Of a DNA stretch of 64,000 nucleotides, positions 1 through 35,394 are shown in pieces. The position numbers were made by a program, and so were the translations under genes. The stretch's first letter is position 1; each line of letters begins with the position of its first letter. This DNA comes from Engraulis encrasicolus (Eukaryota > Chordata > Actinopteri > Clupeiformes > Engraulidae), in assembly GCF_034702125.1 (NCBI RefSeq), contig NC_085865.1:18586781-18650780 (forward strand). The letters run 5' to 3'. The notes beneath the pieces were generated by a model that saw only the letters and a list, made by a program, of their open reading frames with translations, was not told the DNA's origin and ran no database searches.

Positions 1-180
1 GGAGGAGGGGCCAGGAGGCGGGACGAGGAGACAAGCACAAGTGGAGGAGGCAAGGTCACATATTGGGATGCACCCCTTGCCCGTCTCTCTCTGCCCACTT
101 GTTTCCTGTCCCTCTCACTCTATCCTATCACAAATAAAGGCACAAAGCCCTACAAAAATTAGTAAAAAAAAAAAAAAAAA
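1..180 (+). repeat. 3' part of a SINE with poly(A) tail, in rttn intron 10
   Basis: From about base 75 the sequence has the typical end of a fish tRNA-derived V-type SINE: a pyrimidine-rich CCTGTCCCTCTC stretch, TATCCTATCACAAATAAAGG, GCACAAAGCCCTACAAAAA, and a terminal A-run at 163-180. The head of the element is either off the window or degenerate (GGAGGAGG-rich). The A-tail abuts the donor side of rttn exon 10. Confidence 0.55.
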
Positions 181-194
181 GCACATTCACAGAC

Positions 195-23762
<23,568 letters not shown>

Positions 23763-23960
23763 TGCGGTTCTACAAATTGATGAAAACTGTGACTAAACCA
23801 TGCACTTTATCAGTTACTTGGGTCAACTTCCAAGTACCCGGGTTTGTTTTCAACAACCGCGCCATTGACACATGTGACGTACTTACCACGTGACGCTTGA
23901 CGTTTTCATGTCAACAAAAGGTTTAGTGGGATTTAGGGGGAAAAAATTGAGACGTTTAGA
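23763..23960 (-). promoter_or_regulatory. rttn: probable rttn 5' UTR and promoter region
   Basis: This is the sequence directly upstream of the rttn start codon, between the Tc1 element in intron 1 and a hAT-like element at 24081. It contains a CACGTG E-box (23887-23892), two TGACG half-sites in the same 30 bp, and an ACCGCGCC stretch resembling an E2F-type site. No CpG island or TATA box is obvious, so the exact transcription start is unknown. The call rests on position plus motif clustering. Confidence 0.4.
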
Positions 23961-24080
23961 CTTGTTTCAGAATACAACTATCCACCTATTTAATGTTACA
24001 TATATCATTTGTTCAAGACTGCAGTGATCTTTTTTAGAGATCATGTCAGGCTACTGAGTGCTTGAATAGTTGCCTTTAGG

Positions 24081-24634
24081 CAGAGGTGGAAAGAGTACAG
24101 AAAATGTGTACTCAAGTAAAAGTATCTTTACTTTGCCTAAATTCTACTCAAGTACAAGTAAACGTACCTATCTAAAAATCTACTCAAGTAAAAGTAAAAA
24201 GTACTTCACTTAAAATGTAATTTGAGTAAAAAGTACTTAGTTACTTTTAATTAGCTTTCCTCTTGAGAATGTCATGTTTATTTTTCTTGAATATCGTCCT
24301 CCATAACCTCTATCTCTTGCTTGGCACCAGCCATCACCCAATACATTGATACAAGATAGTAAAATAGTGGAAATGCTGTGTGCCATCCTGCACAATCTTT
24401 CATTTCTGGCGGATTGTGGCATTATTGTGCATGGCATTTTGTCTCTCAGTCAATTTTTTTTACTCAGTACTCAGGCCAGGTTCCGGTGTAATTGAGTAAA
24501 GTACTTGGGTCAAAATGTACTCAAGTACAAGTAAAAGTATTAATTTAAAAATGTACTTAAAAAGTACAAAGTATTCATAAAAGCTACTCAAGTACAATAT
24601 TGAGTAAAAGTAATAAGTTACTTTTCCACCCCTG
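24081..24634. mobile_element. hAT-like element, AAGTACTCAAGTA type
   Basis: Ends CAGAGGTGGAAAGAGTAC and AAGTTACTTTTCCACCCCTG, with the family's many AAGTACTCAAGTACAAGTAA repeats in both arms. Flanks CCTTTAGG and CTATTAGG resemble an 8-bp target duplication with two differences. It sits about 320 bp upstream of the rttn start codon. Confidence 0.8.
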
Positions 24635-24787
24635 CTATTAGGTTTCCATTCCACTCATCTTTTTGAACAGGTGTTCAAGTGAGAAGAGGTCAAGCCTATC
24701 CGTAGTAAGACTGTTGTTATAGCTTTCATTTTGTATAGTGTGTGTATTGTGTCTTTGCTTATCTTTTCAGACTCCACAACACTCAGA

Positions 24788-24892
<105 letters not shown>

Positions 24893-25119
24893 GGCCTGTT
24901 AATAGCTTTTTCCTGGGCCCAGGGCAAAGTCATCTGAAAAGGCCCCCTCTCTCCCTGGGCCTGGGACAACTGACCCAACTGACTGACTAACCCCAACTGA
25001 CCCCTTGTCAGCCTGTGTGAGTGTGTGTGTGTGACGTGTGTGCAGTATTGGGTAAGTTACTTTGCAACTCCACAACTCAACTCGACAGCAAGTAAGTGTG
25101 TGTGCGTGTGTGTTTGAAT

Positions 25120-26750
25120 TTATAAATATATAGCCTAAATAATTATGCTAATAGGCCTATCGATAACTGATGATGATGGTAGGCTAGTCTAAGCAGGCTC
25201 TGTGACATTTTCAACTGAAATGCACTCTTGAACAAGAGTAGAAAATATTAGCTATTATTAATATTAGTAGAGAATGGCTCTGTTCAATTTCACATTAAAC
25301 TATAAGGCAGGCCTACCACATGAAACTTGGAATGACAGCTAGCACAAGGCACTGTGCTGTCACCAGCCCAGTGATGCTTCTTGGACAAATAACATTTGAC
25401 ACAGCCCATGTCATAGCCCTGAGGAGTTTTTCGTTAAAGCAGACATTTTGATGTTTGAACAGTGGCTCTGCAAATAGTCTGGCAAATTCACTCAGCAAAT
25501 ATGATGTTGAAATGGTCTGTTCATCTATGGCCGTTTTCATTCTTGTGGCAAAATATCATCTTTACGCAACGAATCATTGCTGAGAAAATGATCCTGTCAG
25601 CACCTTAATCTCTGGTCAAATATCAGAAACATGACATGTCAGCCATTAACTTTGTCCACACAAAGTGGCGTCTGAAGTGAGAAGTAGGGTCCTTAAGTGG
25701 AAGAAGATTTAAAGTGACAGGGGTATTTTATGAGTAAGATGGGAGAAAAATAGGCTGTTCTTTTATGTGACATTTGACAGTGGGTTTTTTATTGAAACTG
25801 TTGTGCTTCAATCAGACATACATGTACAACTTTGTCAGATTCAGACATGCAGGAAGAAAGACATGGCTCTCTCACGGTTCATCAATACAAAAAGTCAGTC
25901 ATCAAAGAACAAAGATCTGAAATTAGCACACAAACATTGTTCAATTATTTCAGAGAAGATCAAAGGAAACCAAAAACAACATGTATCCTGAAGACATCCA
26001 TACACATGGGCACAGTCATAGTATGTCTCCCTATCACACACACACAAAAGGATATCCTACAATCCAATCCCACAACTCTTCTTGGAAGTTGTGTATCTGG
26101 CACAAAAGCCCACTTTCAATGCTCAATGCCCCCCCCTACCCACCCACCCATAGAAGTGTGTGATAGCCTAATCATACAGGAATAGATGGAAGGAGTATGC
26201 GGCATGGTTTTTCACTTTCCCTCACAGTGAGAGTTTCTCCCAGTAATCTGTATTTATCTGCGATCAGTCATTCACATCACTCCGGCGGCAAGAAAAAGAC
26301 TTTCCCCTCAAATGGATCAGGGCGTGTGTGCGCCGCGCGATGCTCAGGCACGACTCATCTCGCGCCCCTTGTGTTGAGATATATTGCTGAAATCACTTTA
26401 TTTGTCTCCCGCGCACCATTGGTGCGACGGTCGTCTGTGCTGGCAGAGTAACATGTGACCGTGCTGCAGTCCAAATGGCCCTCTGTGCTGAGGTTGAGGT
26501 TGTGCCGGAGACCTGGTGGTTATTTTTATGCTCGTTTTCGACAAGGCTGTCAGTCTCTGATAGGTAGACTCATGACACACAAGGTGGATAGCAATCCAGC
26601 CTGCACCCCGCCACCTTCCCCCCCGACTCCCACACCGCTCTCACCCTCCGCCTTCCCCCCACACGCACACCCAGCCCCATGCTGATAAATACAGTAACAG
26701 CCTCAATTGATGGGCATGTTGGACCCTGTATGTGGTCTCATACTTTCTCT
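25120..26750. other. intergenic, nothing recognised
   Basis: Mostly unique sequence. 26220-26560 is GC-balanced with CGCGCG-containing stretches and could be regulatory, but no motif decides this. Confidence 0.5.
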
Positions 26751-26776
26751 TTCTGTTCCTCTCTCATTCTCCCTCT

Positions 26777-26783
26777 CTTACTC

Positions 26784-26857
<74 letters not shown>

Positions 26858-26868
26858 TCCCTCTCTCT
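26777..26868 (+). repeat. (CT)n microsatellite
   Basis: A CT tract of about 90 bp with a few CCCT interruptions. Confidence 0.97.
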
Positions 26869-27292
26869 ATTTTTTTCTCGCCCTGTTTATGTCCCTTTCG
26901 GTCTACTTTGTCTTCCTTTGTTTTGTCAATGTGTGCATATGATATAAATGTATGCATAATTTTTGCATCCTCTGAGTGCTTCTGCTTACTCATTCGACGT
27001 TTGAACAAGTGATGAGACGATTCATCCCTCGGAGAGATCCCAAGAAGCATATGGAGCAGCAACAGATCCCGGTATAACTGCCTGTATATGGTGCGCACAC
27101 TCATTTCTGCCGTGACTGTCTGATTAGTTTCATGTGATTGGCTGAACTCCTTGTCCTGGCACAGACAATGGTCTTTGCCTGTGGGCCAATGCGATGCTCA
27201 TCTCCCACCCCTTTCATCTTTGTCTCAGCAAACACACCTGACAAAAATGCAGCAAAATACTTCTTCTGCTAATAGCCATAGAGCCGATAGAT

Positions 27293-27510
27293 CAGTGTTT
27301 CTCAACGGGGGCTCTACAGCCCCCCAGGGGCGCTGGGGAGCCCTATCGGCCGTTGAGAAGGATACAGTTGAGAGGAGGCGGTATTTAGTTGCCATTGGGT
27401 TGCATTCCTTTTTATATTTTAAAACTATGGGGCATAAGGTCAATGGGGCGTTGGGATGCTTATGATGATGTCCAGGGGGCGTTAATTCAAAAAAAGGTTG
27501 AGAACCACTG
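27293..27510. mobile_element. short hAT-like element with TSD
   Basis: Ends CAGTGTTTCTCAACGGGGGC and AAAAGGTTGAGAACCACTG. Flanks CGATAGAT (27285-27292) and TGATAGAT (27511-27518) match at seven of eight positions. 218 bp, same family as 5150-6218. Confidence 0.88.
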
Positions 27511-28019
27511 TGATAGATAGAAGCACCAGAGAAATGTGTAATGGAAACATACAGCAGCGCGCGAACTGCGCAGCGTTTCTGCATTATGTCTGCAGTTCAT
27601 CTCTCATAATGGATGAAGTAAAACCCAGAGGAAGTCTGAGATGGGCCTGTGTTTTGTCCTCATTGCAAACCTAGACGCTGCCTGCCTTGTCCCTGTCTGG
27701 TAGACAGAGAGCTGATGGCTGGGTTATGGTATGTTTGTTTTTTTTTGTGGGGAGAGTCGGGTGTTGATTTGAGAGATGATCCAATTAGGTCAGATCAAAC
27801 AGCTGGGCTCCCTTTGGGGGTCTCTACCAGCCACAAGCGTAGACACACATGCATACACATCCACATACTTCCGCGTACACACAAACAGACACACACACAC
27901 ATACGCACACGCACCGCACGCACAGTTTTTCTCCCTCCCTACTTTTCTTTCTTCTCGCCCTCACACTTACATCTATGTGCGCACACACACATTCTCTCTC
28001 ACACACGCGCACGCACACA

Positions 28020-28132
<113 letters not shown>

Positions 28133-28559
28133 CAAAAGCTTTCCATTCGCTATGTGTGCTGTCTCAATATAAAACAATCAAGATTTCAATATAAAACACT
28201 CACAGACAGCCTGCAAAGTGACAAACCAAGCACGTTATTTTGAACGCGTTTACGTCAATCCCTGTGTTAAAAAAAAAGTGTTGTGATTGATTTATATGGT
28301 CTCCTGTACTCCTAAATAAACAAAGATAGCACCTTAGTGCTGCTCCCTGCCAAAGATCATTAAATTCTGCACAGGTTCTGCCTCGCGCTGACTCATTACA
28401 TTCTATGTAGCTACAGCTGTTGCAGGTGTAATTAATGTAGAGTCTCCTACACCCCTTAAGGCCGCTCCCTCAGGAAAGGGAGGGATAGAGAGAGCGAGAG
28501 AGAGAGAGGGGAGAGAGAAAGAGTGAGGGAGGAAGAGAGGGACTTGAAGGAGGACTGAT

Positions 28560-28830
28560 TTACAAGAGGCCTTCTCCCTGAATGCTAATGGCGCCGCGGC
28601 TTCACTTATTGGCTGGAAATGAAAGGAGACCACGGGGTAAAGAGGTAAACATGATCAGCTCGATAAATGACCCTGGACAGGGTAAAGGGGGAGAGAGGGG
28701 AGAGTGGAGCGCGCCAGACGCTATTTCTCCGTAATCCTGGAAACAAAAACCCAAGTGGTCCCACCGGCCCCGGCGTGGCTGTTTGACATGCCTGGTGTAC
28801 ATGTCTTCCACTCGGCTGCAAGTGTTGAGG
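28560..28830. promoter_or_regulatory. possible conserved non-coding element
   Basis: A GC-balanced, non-repetitive island between purine-rich and AT-rich sequence. It includes TTACGG/CCGTAAT, GGCGCCGCGG and AACAAAAACCCAAGTGG stretches and lacks a long conserved-looking frame. Suggested only by composition and complexity. Confidence 0.25.
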
Positions 28831-29470
28831 ATATTAGGGTGGGCACTTGGGGACCTCCGACAACCCCCCCCTCGGCGAAACAGTCAAGTTGAAGGACTAA
28901 ATCAATTTGAGTGATGCGGCGGCCATATTGAGTAAATCATTTCTGGCTGATGCGGCTTTCACATGAAATAAGCAGAATCTTGTCACTGGGTTGGCTATCT
29001 CTTGTATCTGAAGGAGGGTTGTCAGGAAATGGACGTAGCTTGAACAAAAACCAAGTGTCAAACACAGAGGGTAAAACAAAAATATGGTGGTATATCAATG
29101 TTTTGTGGGTGAGGACGGATTTTTTTATCTCATTCATCCAGAGTCAGGGTAGATTTTTCTGTAATTGTCTCATTATGCACAATAGTCTGTGTTGTTTTCC
29201 CTGTCTGATCTACAGAGACCCCAGAGTAAATATTCATTATATATCCCAATACCAAATACCAAATTGTGGAATATTTAAGCATATTAACAACAAAAGGTGT
29301 GTGTGCGTGCGTGCGTGCGTGTTGAGAACTGCTTATTATTCCGACCAAACCCATGTCTATTTCATTTTTATTGTATCACAAGTGCAGATATCAATATCAA
29401 ATCAATTTCTTGCCTCTAGATTAGTTTTGTTTAAAGATTTAGCCTTGTTGACACTGCTCTAATATACAGT

Positions 29471-29521
29471 AATTCAACAGGGCATGGCAAAGTCATTGTG
29501 ATGAACTCAGAGCAGGGTAAT

Positions 29522-29591
<70 letters not shown>

Positions 29592-29664
29592 ACGAGCCCT
29601 TGAAGGGTCCAATAATTCAACAGGGCATGGCAAAGTCATTGTGATGAACTCAGAGCAGGCTAAT

Positions 29665-29716
<52 letters not shown>

Positions 29717-29742
29717 ACGAGCCATTGAAGGGTCCAATAATT
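29471..29742 (+). repeat. tandem duplication containing two (CT)n tracts
   Basis: Unit 1 (29471-29613) and unit 2 (29614-about 29738) both run AATTCAACAGGGCATGGCAA, GTCATTGTGATGAACTCAGA, GCAGGSTAATAG, (CT)n, GACGAGCCMTTGAAGGGTCC. The unit difference is mostly CT-tract length (about 66 bp versus 47 bp) plus two substitutions. Confidence 0.95.
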
Positions 29743-30078
29743 AGAGACTCTTTGCATACAACCTGTCTACACACAGCTGCCTCAAGCGGCTTTGACAGAG
29801 TCTGCTATGAGCTTGACAGTTTAACTGTGTGGGGGGAAAAGGAACAAAACATCTCACAGACAGTGCATTGGCCCCAAATTAGCCCAACAGCAGTAAACCA
29901 AACTGACACTAATTAGGCCAACAATGACTCATTTCAAAGTTCAAGCAAGCTTTTGCTCTTAGCACAAACATCAGACACTTTGCAGAAGAAAAAACACAAC
30001 AAAGGGATGCGAGTGTGTGTGTGACCTATGTAAGTGCATAAAAAAATGGATGAGCGCATGACTGCATGGATTTGTTCA

Positions 30079-30188
<110 letters not shown>

Positions 30189-31094
30189 GCAGAAACAGAC
30201 ACCTCTGTTGTTTCTTACATTGTGACACTGATATATTTTCCAAAGTACTTCATCCATTCTCAGGTATCTGTAGAAACATTGGGGAAAATATGAGTTCTGT
30301 CTCGAAAACTGCACTGCACCAAAAAGACAAACTATGCTATGCAGATGACAAATGTCTGACAGCAAATCATCACAAAAACGTCCTGTCAATGTGTGTTAAA
30401 CATGCATGTTTCTATAACTTTTCCCAAAGAACTATATCTTTAATTCAGAGAACTTCCACCTTTACCTGGCAGAATGCACTGGCAGTACACATTAAAGCCT
30501 GAAAACAATTCCCTGCACATTTGTCTTCGTAAGAACAGATTCACTCGCACATTGATAGGGATAACTTCAGAACCTCCCCCAGAAAACATTGCCATAAGCC
30601 ACATATATAATCCAATGACAGCCCTGTCATTCTACAAATATTTAGGATCCTTCTAAGGCGGCACGAGAACCCTCCCAAAGTTTCCATTTTGATTTTCACT
30701 CTATCCAAAAATAACACAAGCTTTCTTCCTTCCCTCTGTCATAAGGCCCATAAATATTTCATTTATTCGCAATTTACATTTCTAAGTCTCGTGGTCCACT
30801 GAATATTGATGAGATACTGCACAGGGTGGCAATATATTGTCCAAGATTCTCGCATACTAGATTCTTTAAATATATTTCCTGAGAAAACATTCTTACAAAT
30901 ACATACATACTTACATTAGCAGATAACTACAAACAGACCTACAATGTTTGCCATTTCTTTTAAGGCATACTTTAACCTACCCCAACCTACCCATTTACAA
31001 AGCTGTAATTGCAGACCATTTAGTTACACAAATACATCTAAACATGTTGCTCTTTGTCAAATAGACTATAACACCCTTAGCCTTAGCCCTTACC

Positions 31095-31232
31095 CTGATG
31101 CCCGGCCCTATACCGTGGCACTAACGGTATAGGGCACTCGTCTGCTACGTGGCTAACGCGGGTTTGATTCCAGCCAGGGTCCTTTGCCAACCCTTCCTCA
31201 TCTCTCTCTCAGAAACTTGCTTCCTGCTGTCA
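31095..31232 (+). mobile_element. tRNA-derived SINE, split by a Tc1 insertion
   Basis: Contains GGTATAGGGCACTCGTCTGC and a box-B-like GGGTTTGATTCC (about 31149), then a V-SINE-like CTTCCTGCTGTCAATA. The expected continuation (GCACTGTCCTATCTCGTAAA) appears at 32839 on the far side of the Tc1 element. An AAC tract then leads into AT-rich sequence. Confidence 0.6.
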
Positions 31233-31233
31233 A

Positions 31234-32833
31234 TACAGTGAGTCCAATATGTATTTGATCCCTTGCTGATTTTGCTGGTTTGCCCACTAATAAAGACATG
31301 ATCAGTCTATAAATTTATGATAATATGTATTCAAACATGGGGAGACAAAATATCAAAAAGAAATTCCAGAAAATAACTTAAAATATTTTAATTTATTTGT
31401 ATTTAATTTAGGCAAATAAGTATTTGACCCCTCTAGCTAAAGAAGATAAAGTGCTTGTGGCAATGCCCTAGTTGTCTAGCGCTGAGGTCAGATGCTTCTT
31501 TTAGTTCATGACAATGTTTTTGCATATAGTAGAAAAGATTTTTGCCCATTTTTCTTTGCAGATTATCTCTAAAACATGAATAGTTTGTGGCTGCAGCTTG
31601 GCAAATTGCAGGTTCAGTTCCCTCCAATTACTATAGGGTTAATATTTGGAGACTGTCTAGGCCACTTCACGACTTTAATATGCTTCTTATTGAGCCACTC
31701 CTTCGTTGCTTTGACTGTATGTTGTGTATTATTGTCATGTTGGGAGATCCAAAAATGGCCCACCTTCAGTGTAGTGGTGGAGGGAAGGACGTTTGCACTC
31801 AGGATTGCACATTACATGTCTCCCTCCATCCATTCGTTGACGATGTGAAGTTGTCCTGTGCCTTAGCCAGACAAACACCCTCAAACCATAATGATACCAC
31901 TTTCATGCATGATGGTGTGGAGGGTGTTCTTGGGATCATACACAGCAGTTCTCTTTCTCAAAACACACTCAATTGTGTTAATGCCAAACAGCTTGATTTT
32001 GGTTTCATCTGACTACAGCACCTCCTTATCATATCATAAACCAGTCTGATATCCGTTGGCAAACCTCAGGTGGGACTGCGCAGGTTCCTTCTGAAGTAGA
32101 GGTACCATGTGTGTACTACAGGATTTTAACCCTCTGTGGCATTAAGTGCTACCAGTAGTTTTCTCAGTGATTTTGGTCCCAGTAGCTTTGATATCATTGC
32201 CTAGTTCATCCCGTACAGGTCTAGGGTGCTTTCTTTGTGTTCTAATGATTATCAAATCCCTACAAAAGGTCAAATCTTGTATAGAACTCCAGACAGGCTG
32301 ATGGATAGTCATTTTGTATTCCTCACATTTTGGAAGAAATGCATCAACAGTTGGGTCATTAATACCCATTCTTTTTCTTGTGGCTTTGCAGCCCATTTAA
32401 TCTTTGTTCAGGTCTAAAATCTTGTCCCTGATACCATTTGACCGCTCTTTGGTCTTTCCCATGCTGGTGAGGTTGGAGTGTGACTGATTCACTCATACTA
32501 TGGACTGATTCTGCTGATTCAATGTGTCTTTTATGCATGTTAGTATGTACAGGTGTCTTTAATTCAGATGACAAGTTGATCGGAAGTGCCCAACTGGTCT
32601 GTGGGCCCGGAACTGTTATCAGTTGGCAGGGGATCAAATACTTATTTTGCTTGATGAAATGGAAATAAATTAATATATATTCTCTTAAGTTAATTTCTGG
32701 ATTTTCTTTTTGATATTCTGTCTCTCCATATTAGAATACATATTATCATAACATTTATTGACTGATCATGTCTTCGTTAGTAGGCAAACCAACAAAATAA
32801 GCAAGGGATCAAATACTTATTGGACTCACTGTA
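31234..32833 (-). pseudogene. Tc1-like transposon, full length, dead transposase
   Basis: Ends CAGTGAGTCCAATATGTATT and AATACTTATTGGACTCACTG with TA on both sides; 1.6 kb, the normal Tc1 length. The interior in reverse orientation matches Tc1 transposase, for example the segment near 31855-32010 (CTCAAACCATAATGATACCA; GGAGGGTGTTCTTGGGATCA; GATTTTGGTTTCATCTGAC). The frame is broken by stops and frameshifts, so no active enzyme is encoded. Confidence 0.88.
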
Positions 32834-32949
32834 TCTGCACTGTCCTATCTCGTAAAAACTATTTAAAAAAATACTTAACTTTATTGATACCCAGGCGGGA
32901 AAAAAATGAATTTTTTAGATGCAATTTCCTGCATTCTAATCAATTTTAG

Positions 32950-33062
32950 AGGGAGTGGACAAAACCGGGACATATTTGTGTCTCGCCAGAGTTTGCTCGG
33001 GACGGACACACAGCTCCAAACCGGGACTGTCTCGGTTAAGCCGGGACGTCTGGTCACCCTAA
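32950..33062 (-). repeat. CCGGGACG-type dispersed repeat, end fragment
   Basis: In reverse complement it starts TTAGGGTGACCAGACGTCCC followed by GGCTTAACCGAGACAG and CCCGGTTTGG, a common vertebrate repeat terminus. The other end was not found. Confidence 0.45.
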
Positions 33063-33089
33063 GGGAGTGGCCACGTTTGCTATGGAGGC

Positions 33090-33206
33090 TCTGCTTTTGC
33101 CGTACAGCATGCATGCACACTTAGCCATTTCAATGCATTCTGGTTACAATTTTTAATGCATTGAAATGGTTAAGTTTGCATGCGCGCTGCACAGCAAAAG
33201 CAGCAA
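33090..33206. repeat. small foldback element
   Basis: Left arm CTGCTTTTGCCGTACAGCAT, GCATGCACACTTAGCCATTT and CAATGCATT is matched in reverse complement by AATGCATTGAAATGGTTAAG, TTTGCATGCGCGCTGCACAG and CAAAAGCAG. Arms of about 48 bp around a short loop. Confidence 0.85.
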
Positions 33207-33413
33207 GGTGCCATCAGGAACGTGACCATTAACATGACCAGAAGCAATGAGCGTGGACAGCATTGTGATGTAGAGGTTAGAGGAACGTAGACGAAGGAGC
33301 AGGAAGACATTCAGCAAAAGTGATCACAAAGCAGTGTTATACTAAGCAATGATTTGAGTGAAGATTTTCAATCCTCACAACTTCACAGTCCAGTAAAAGG
33401 TGCATTGCACAGT

Positions 33414-33414
<1 letters not shown>

Positions 33415-33445
<31 letters not shown>
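33415..33445 (+). repeat. (CA)n microsatellite
   Basis: About 15 CA units. Confidence 0.95.
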
Positions 33446-33446
<1 letters not shown>

Positions 33447-33721
33447 GTATGTATCCCGGGATTGGGACAACTCGGGCATCTCACAGTCTTTTTTTATGAT
33501 AAGCAAGGAAGAAGAATAATAGCTCATGACAGTTCCATAGTGCAGTGATTATCTGTAGTGCAGTGTAACTGCCCTTGGTAGTGAGAAATAGTGCGGTAAA
33601 AACTGTTATAGTGTCTTTTAGTGAACAGTATACTTAAGGCATCCTTGAATAACTGGAAGACATGGGCGTTTAGGTAGCCAGTCCCCAATGATGCCCTTCT
33701 TAGCCTTGTCCTTCTGTGTGT

Positions 33722-34428
33722 TGTTACCTTCGCCGAGACAAAGTCGGCGAAGGTTATGTTTTGACCGCTGTGTAATTATTATGTTTTGACCGCTGTGTAT
33801 TTTTATTTGTGAATATGTTTGTTTGTACTTCGTATAACTCAGTCAGAAGAACTGAGCCGATTTTTATGAAATTTAGTGGGATGATTGGTCATGAGAAGAA
33901 AGTAAAGGTCCGCAACACTGTAGAATGCTCCCAAAATATTTATTCGCACAACGTTTCGGACTGAACGTCCTTCATCAAGGTGCAACGTGCAATGATTGGT
34001 CATGACCCAAGGAAAAATCGATTACTTTTTGGGAGTGATTGGGTCAAAGGTCAAGGTCAAGGTCACGAAAAAGTCAAACTCACACAGAACTGAGCCGATT
34101 TTTATGAAATTTAGTGGGATGATTGGTCATGACCCAAGGAACAATCGATTACTTTTTGGGAGTGATTGGGTCAAAGGTCAAGGTCACGAAAAGGTCAAAA
34201 ACATTTTTCTTTGCCAAGCACTATATGCCAGAACAACGTGTGCATGCTGAATTGAATAAGAGGTCAAGACTGGGCCAAAAATGTAATATTACGATATTCC
34301 GGTCCGATTTCAATGAAACTAACACCAAAATTTGGAGAATGTTATGCCCCACACTCTGAAGATGGCCATAAAAAAATAAGTGGCGTAGGCGAAGGTTTGC
34401 GCTCTACCGAGTGCCCGTTCTAGTTAAA
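33722..34428 (+). repeat. dispersed repeat with internal tandem units
   Basis: Starts TTACCTTCGCCGAGACAAAG / GTCGGCGAAGGTTATGTTTT and ends GGCGTAGGCGAAGGTTTGCG, CTCTACCGAGTGCCCGTTCTAGTT. Internally, the unit GAACTGAGCCGATTTTTATG ... GGTCAAGGTCACGAAAA occurs twice (from 33850 and from 34086). The first unit is interrupted by a 97 bp retro-insertion. The family is shared with 2990-3190. Confidence 0.65.
33895..33991 (-). mobile_element. 97-bp retro-insertion with hammerhead-like core (Penelope/retrozyme type)
   Basis: Flanked by a perfect 14-bp duplication ATGATTGGTCATGA (33881-33894 and 33992-34005). On the minus strand it reads TTGATGA (33978-33972), GGAC-GTTCA-GTCC (stem II) and GAAAC (33957-33953), the order of a hammerhead ribozyme core, with GCAC and GTGC placed to close stem I. 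Penelope-like retroelements and retrozymes carry such ribozymes (known). Here the first core base is T instead of C, and the presumed cleavage-site base looks wrong, so activity is doubtful. Confidence 0.6.
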
Positions 34429-34633
34429 CAGATGAATGGCCCATGCATACGACAAAGGACTGTATAGCCTCAGTCCTGAAGGAGAGGGCAAGGAATTATT
34501 GTTGTGTAAGGTTTTTGACAAGCTGTACGCTTAGTGAGAGTACCACAAGACCACACAATATCACACTCCTTGCCCTCTCCTTCAGGACTGACGCTCAGTC
34601 CTTTTTCGTATGCATGGGCCATTCATCTGTTTA
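34427..34633. repeat. foldback MITE, ~207 bp
   Basis: The left arm AAACAGATGAATGGCCCATG, CATACGACAAAGGACTG and CAGTCCTGAAGGAGAGGGCA pairs with TGCCCTCTCCTTCAGGACTG, CAGTCCTTTTTCGTATGCAT and GGGCCATTCATCTGTTT. Arms of about 70 bp, loop about 65 bp. Confidence 0.9.
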
Positions 34634-35059
34634 TATATTATATGTGTGTTTCATATTATATGTGTCCTTTTTTAAAAGAAGACACACTCTTCTGATCACT
34701 CTGCTACAGGTATAGCCTATTTATTTGGTGTAGGCTATAGTCACACTCACACAAATGACTGTCGGCACATGTCTGGATATGACTGGATGTGATAGGCCTT
34801 GATCATTAATGACTAGACTATTTTTACAACCACTCAATCCATCAATCAATCAGTCAATCAATCAATATGTAAGTAAATAAATAAATGTGCCGATGTTGTT
34901 GTTGTTGTTGTTGTTGTTGTCGTCGCTGTTGTTATTATTATTATTATTCTATTGTTGTTATTGGACTAGTCTCTCTCAGTTTATTATTATTCTACAGAAG
35001 CCCTATGGAAATCGCCATAGACTGCACGCCGGCTTATTTTCGGCTTATTTTCGGCGCAG

Positions 35060-35140
35060 CGCACACACACACACACACACACACACAAGCACACTGCACT
35101 TTCTGCACTAAACCCAAACATACACACACTGACACACACT

Positions 35141-35181
<41 letters not shown>

Positions 35182-35226
35182 ACGAACACACACACAGACG
35201 CACACCGCACTTTCTACCTGCACTAA

Positions 35227-35304
<78 letters not shown>
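35060..35304 (+). repeat. compound (CA)n microsatellites
   Basis: CA tracts at about 35060-35087, 35141-35176 and 35231-35304, separated by near-duplicate spacers containing GCACTTTCT.CACTAAAC. The spacer similarity suggests local duplication. Confidence 0.92.
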
Positions 35305-35307
<3 letters not shown>

Positions 35308-35394
35308 TGCTGGTGTACTTGACAGACCTTTTTATGATTTTTTCTTCTAATGCTACTATTACCATGTCAGAACGCTATAAAGGACTTTTTAGGA

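Noticed and set aside
182..194. Extending rttn exon 10 through GTCTGTGAATGTGC
   Set aside because: The frame soon runs into a poly-Phe stretch from the SINE A-tail, and the exon already ends in phase at the conserved PVEK.
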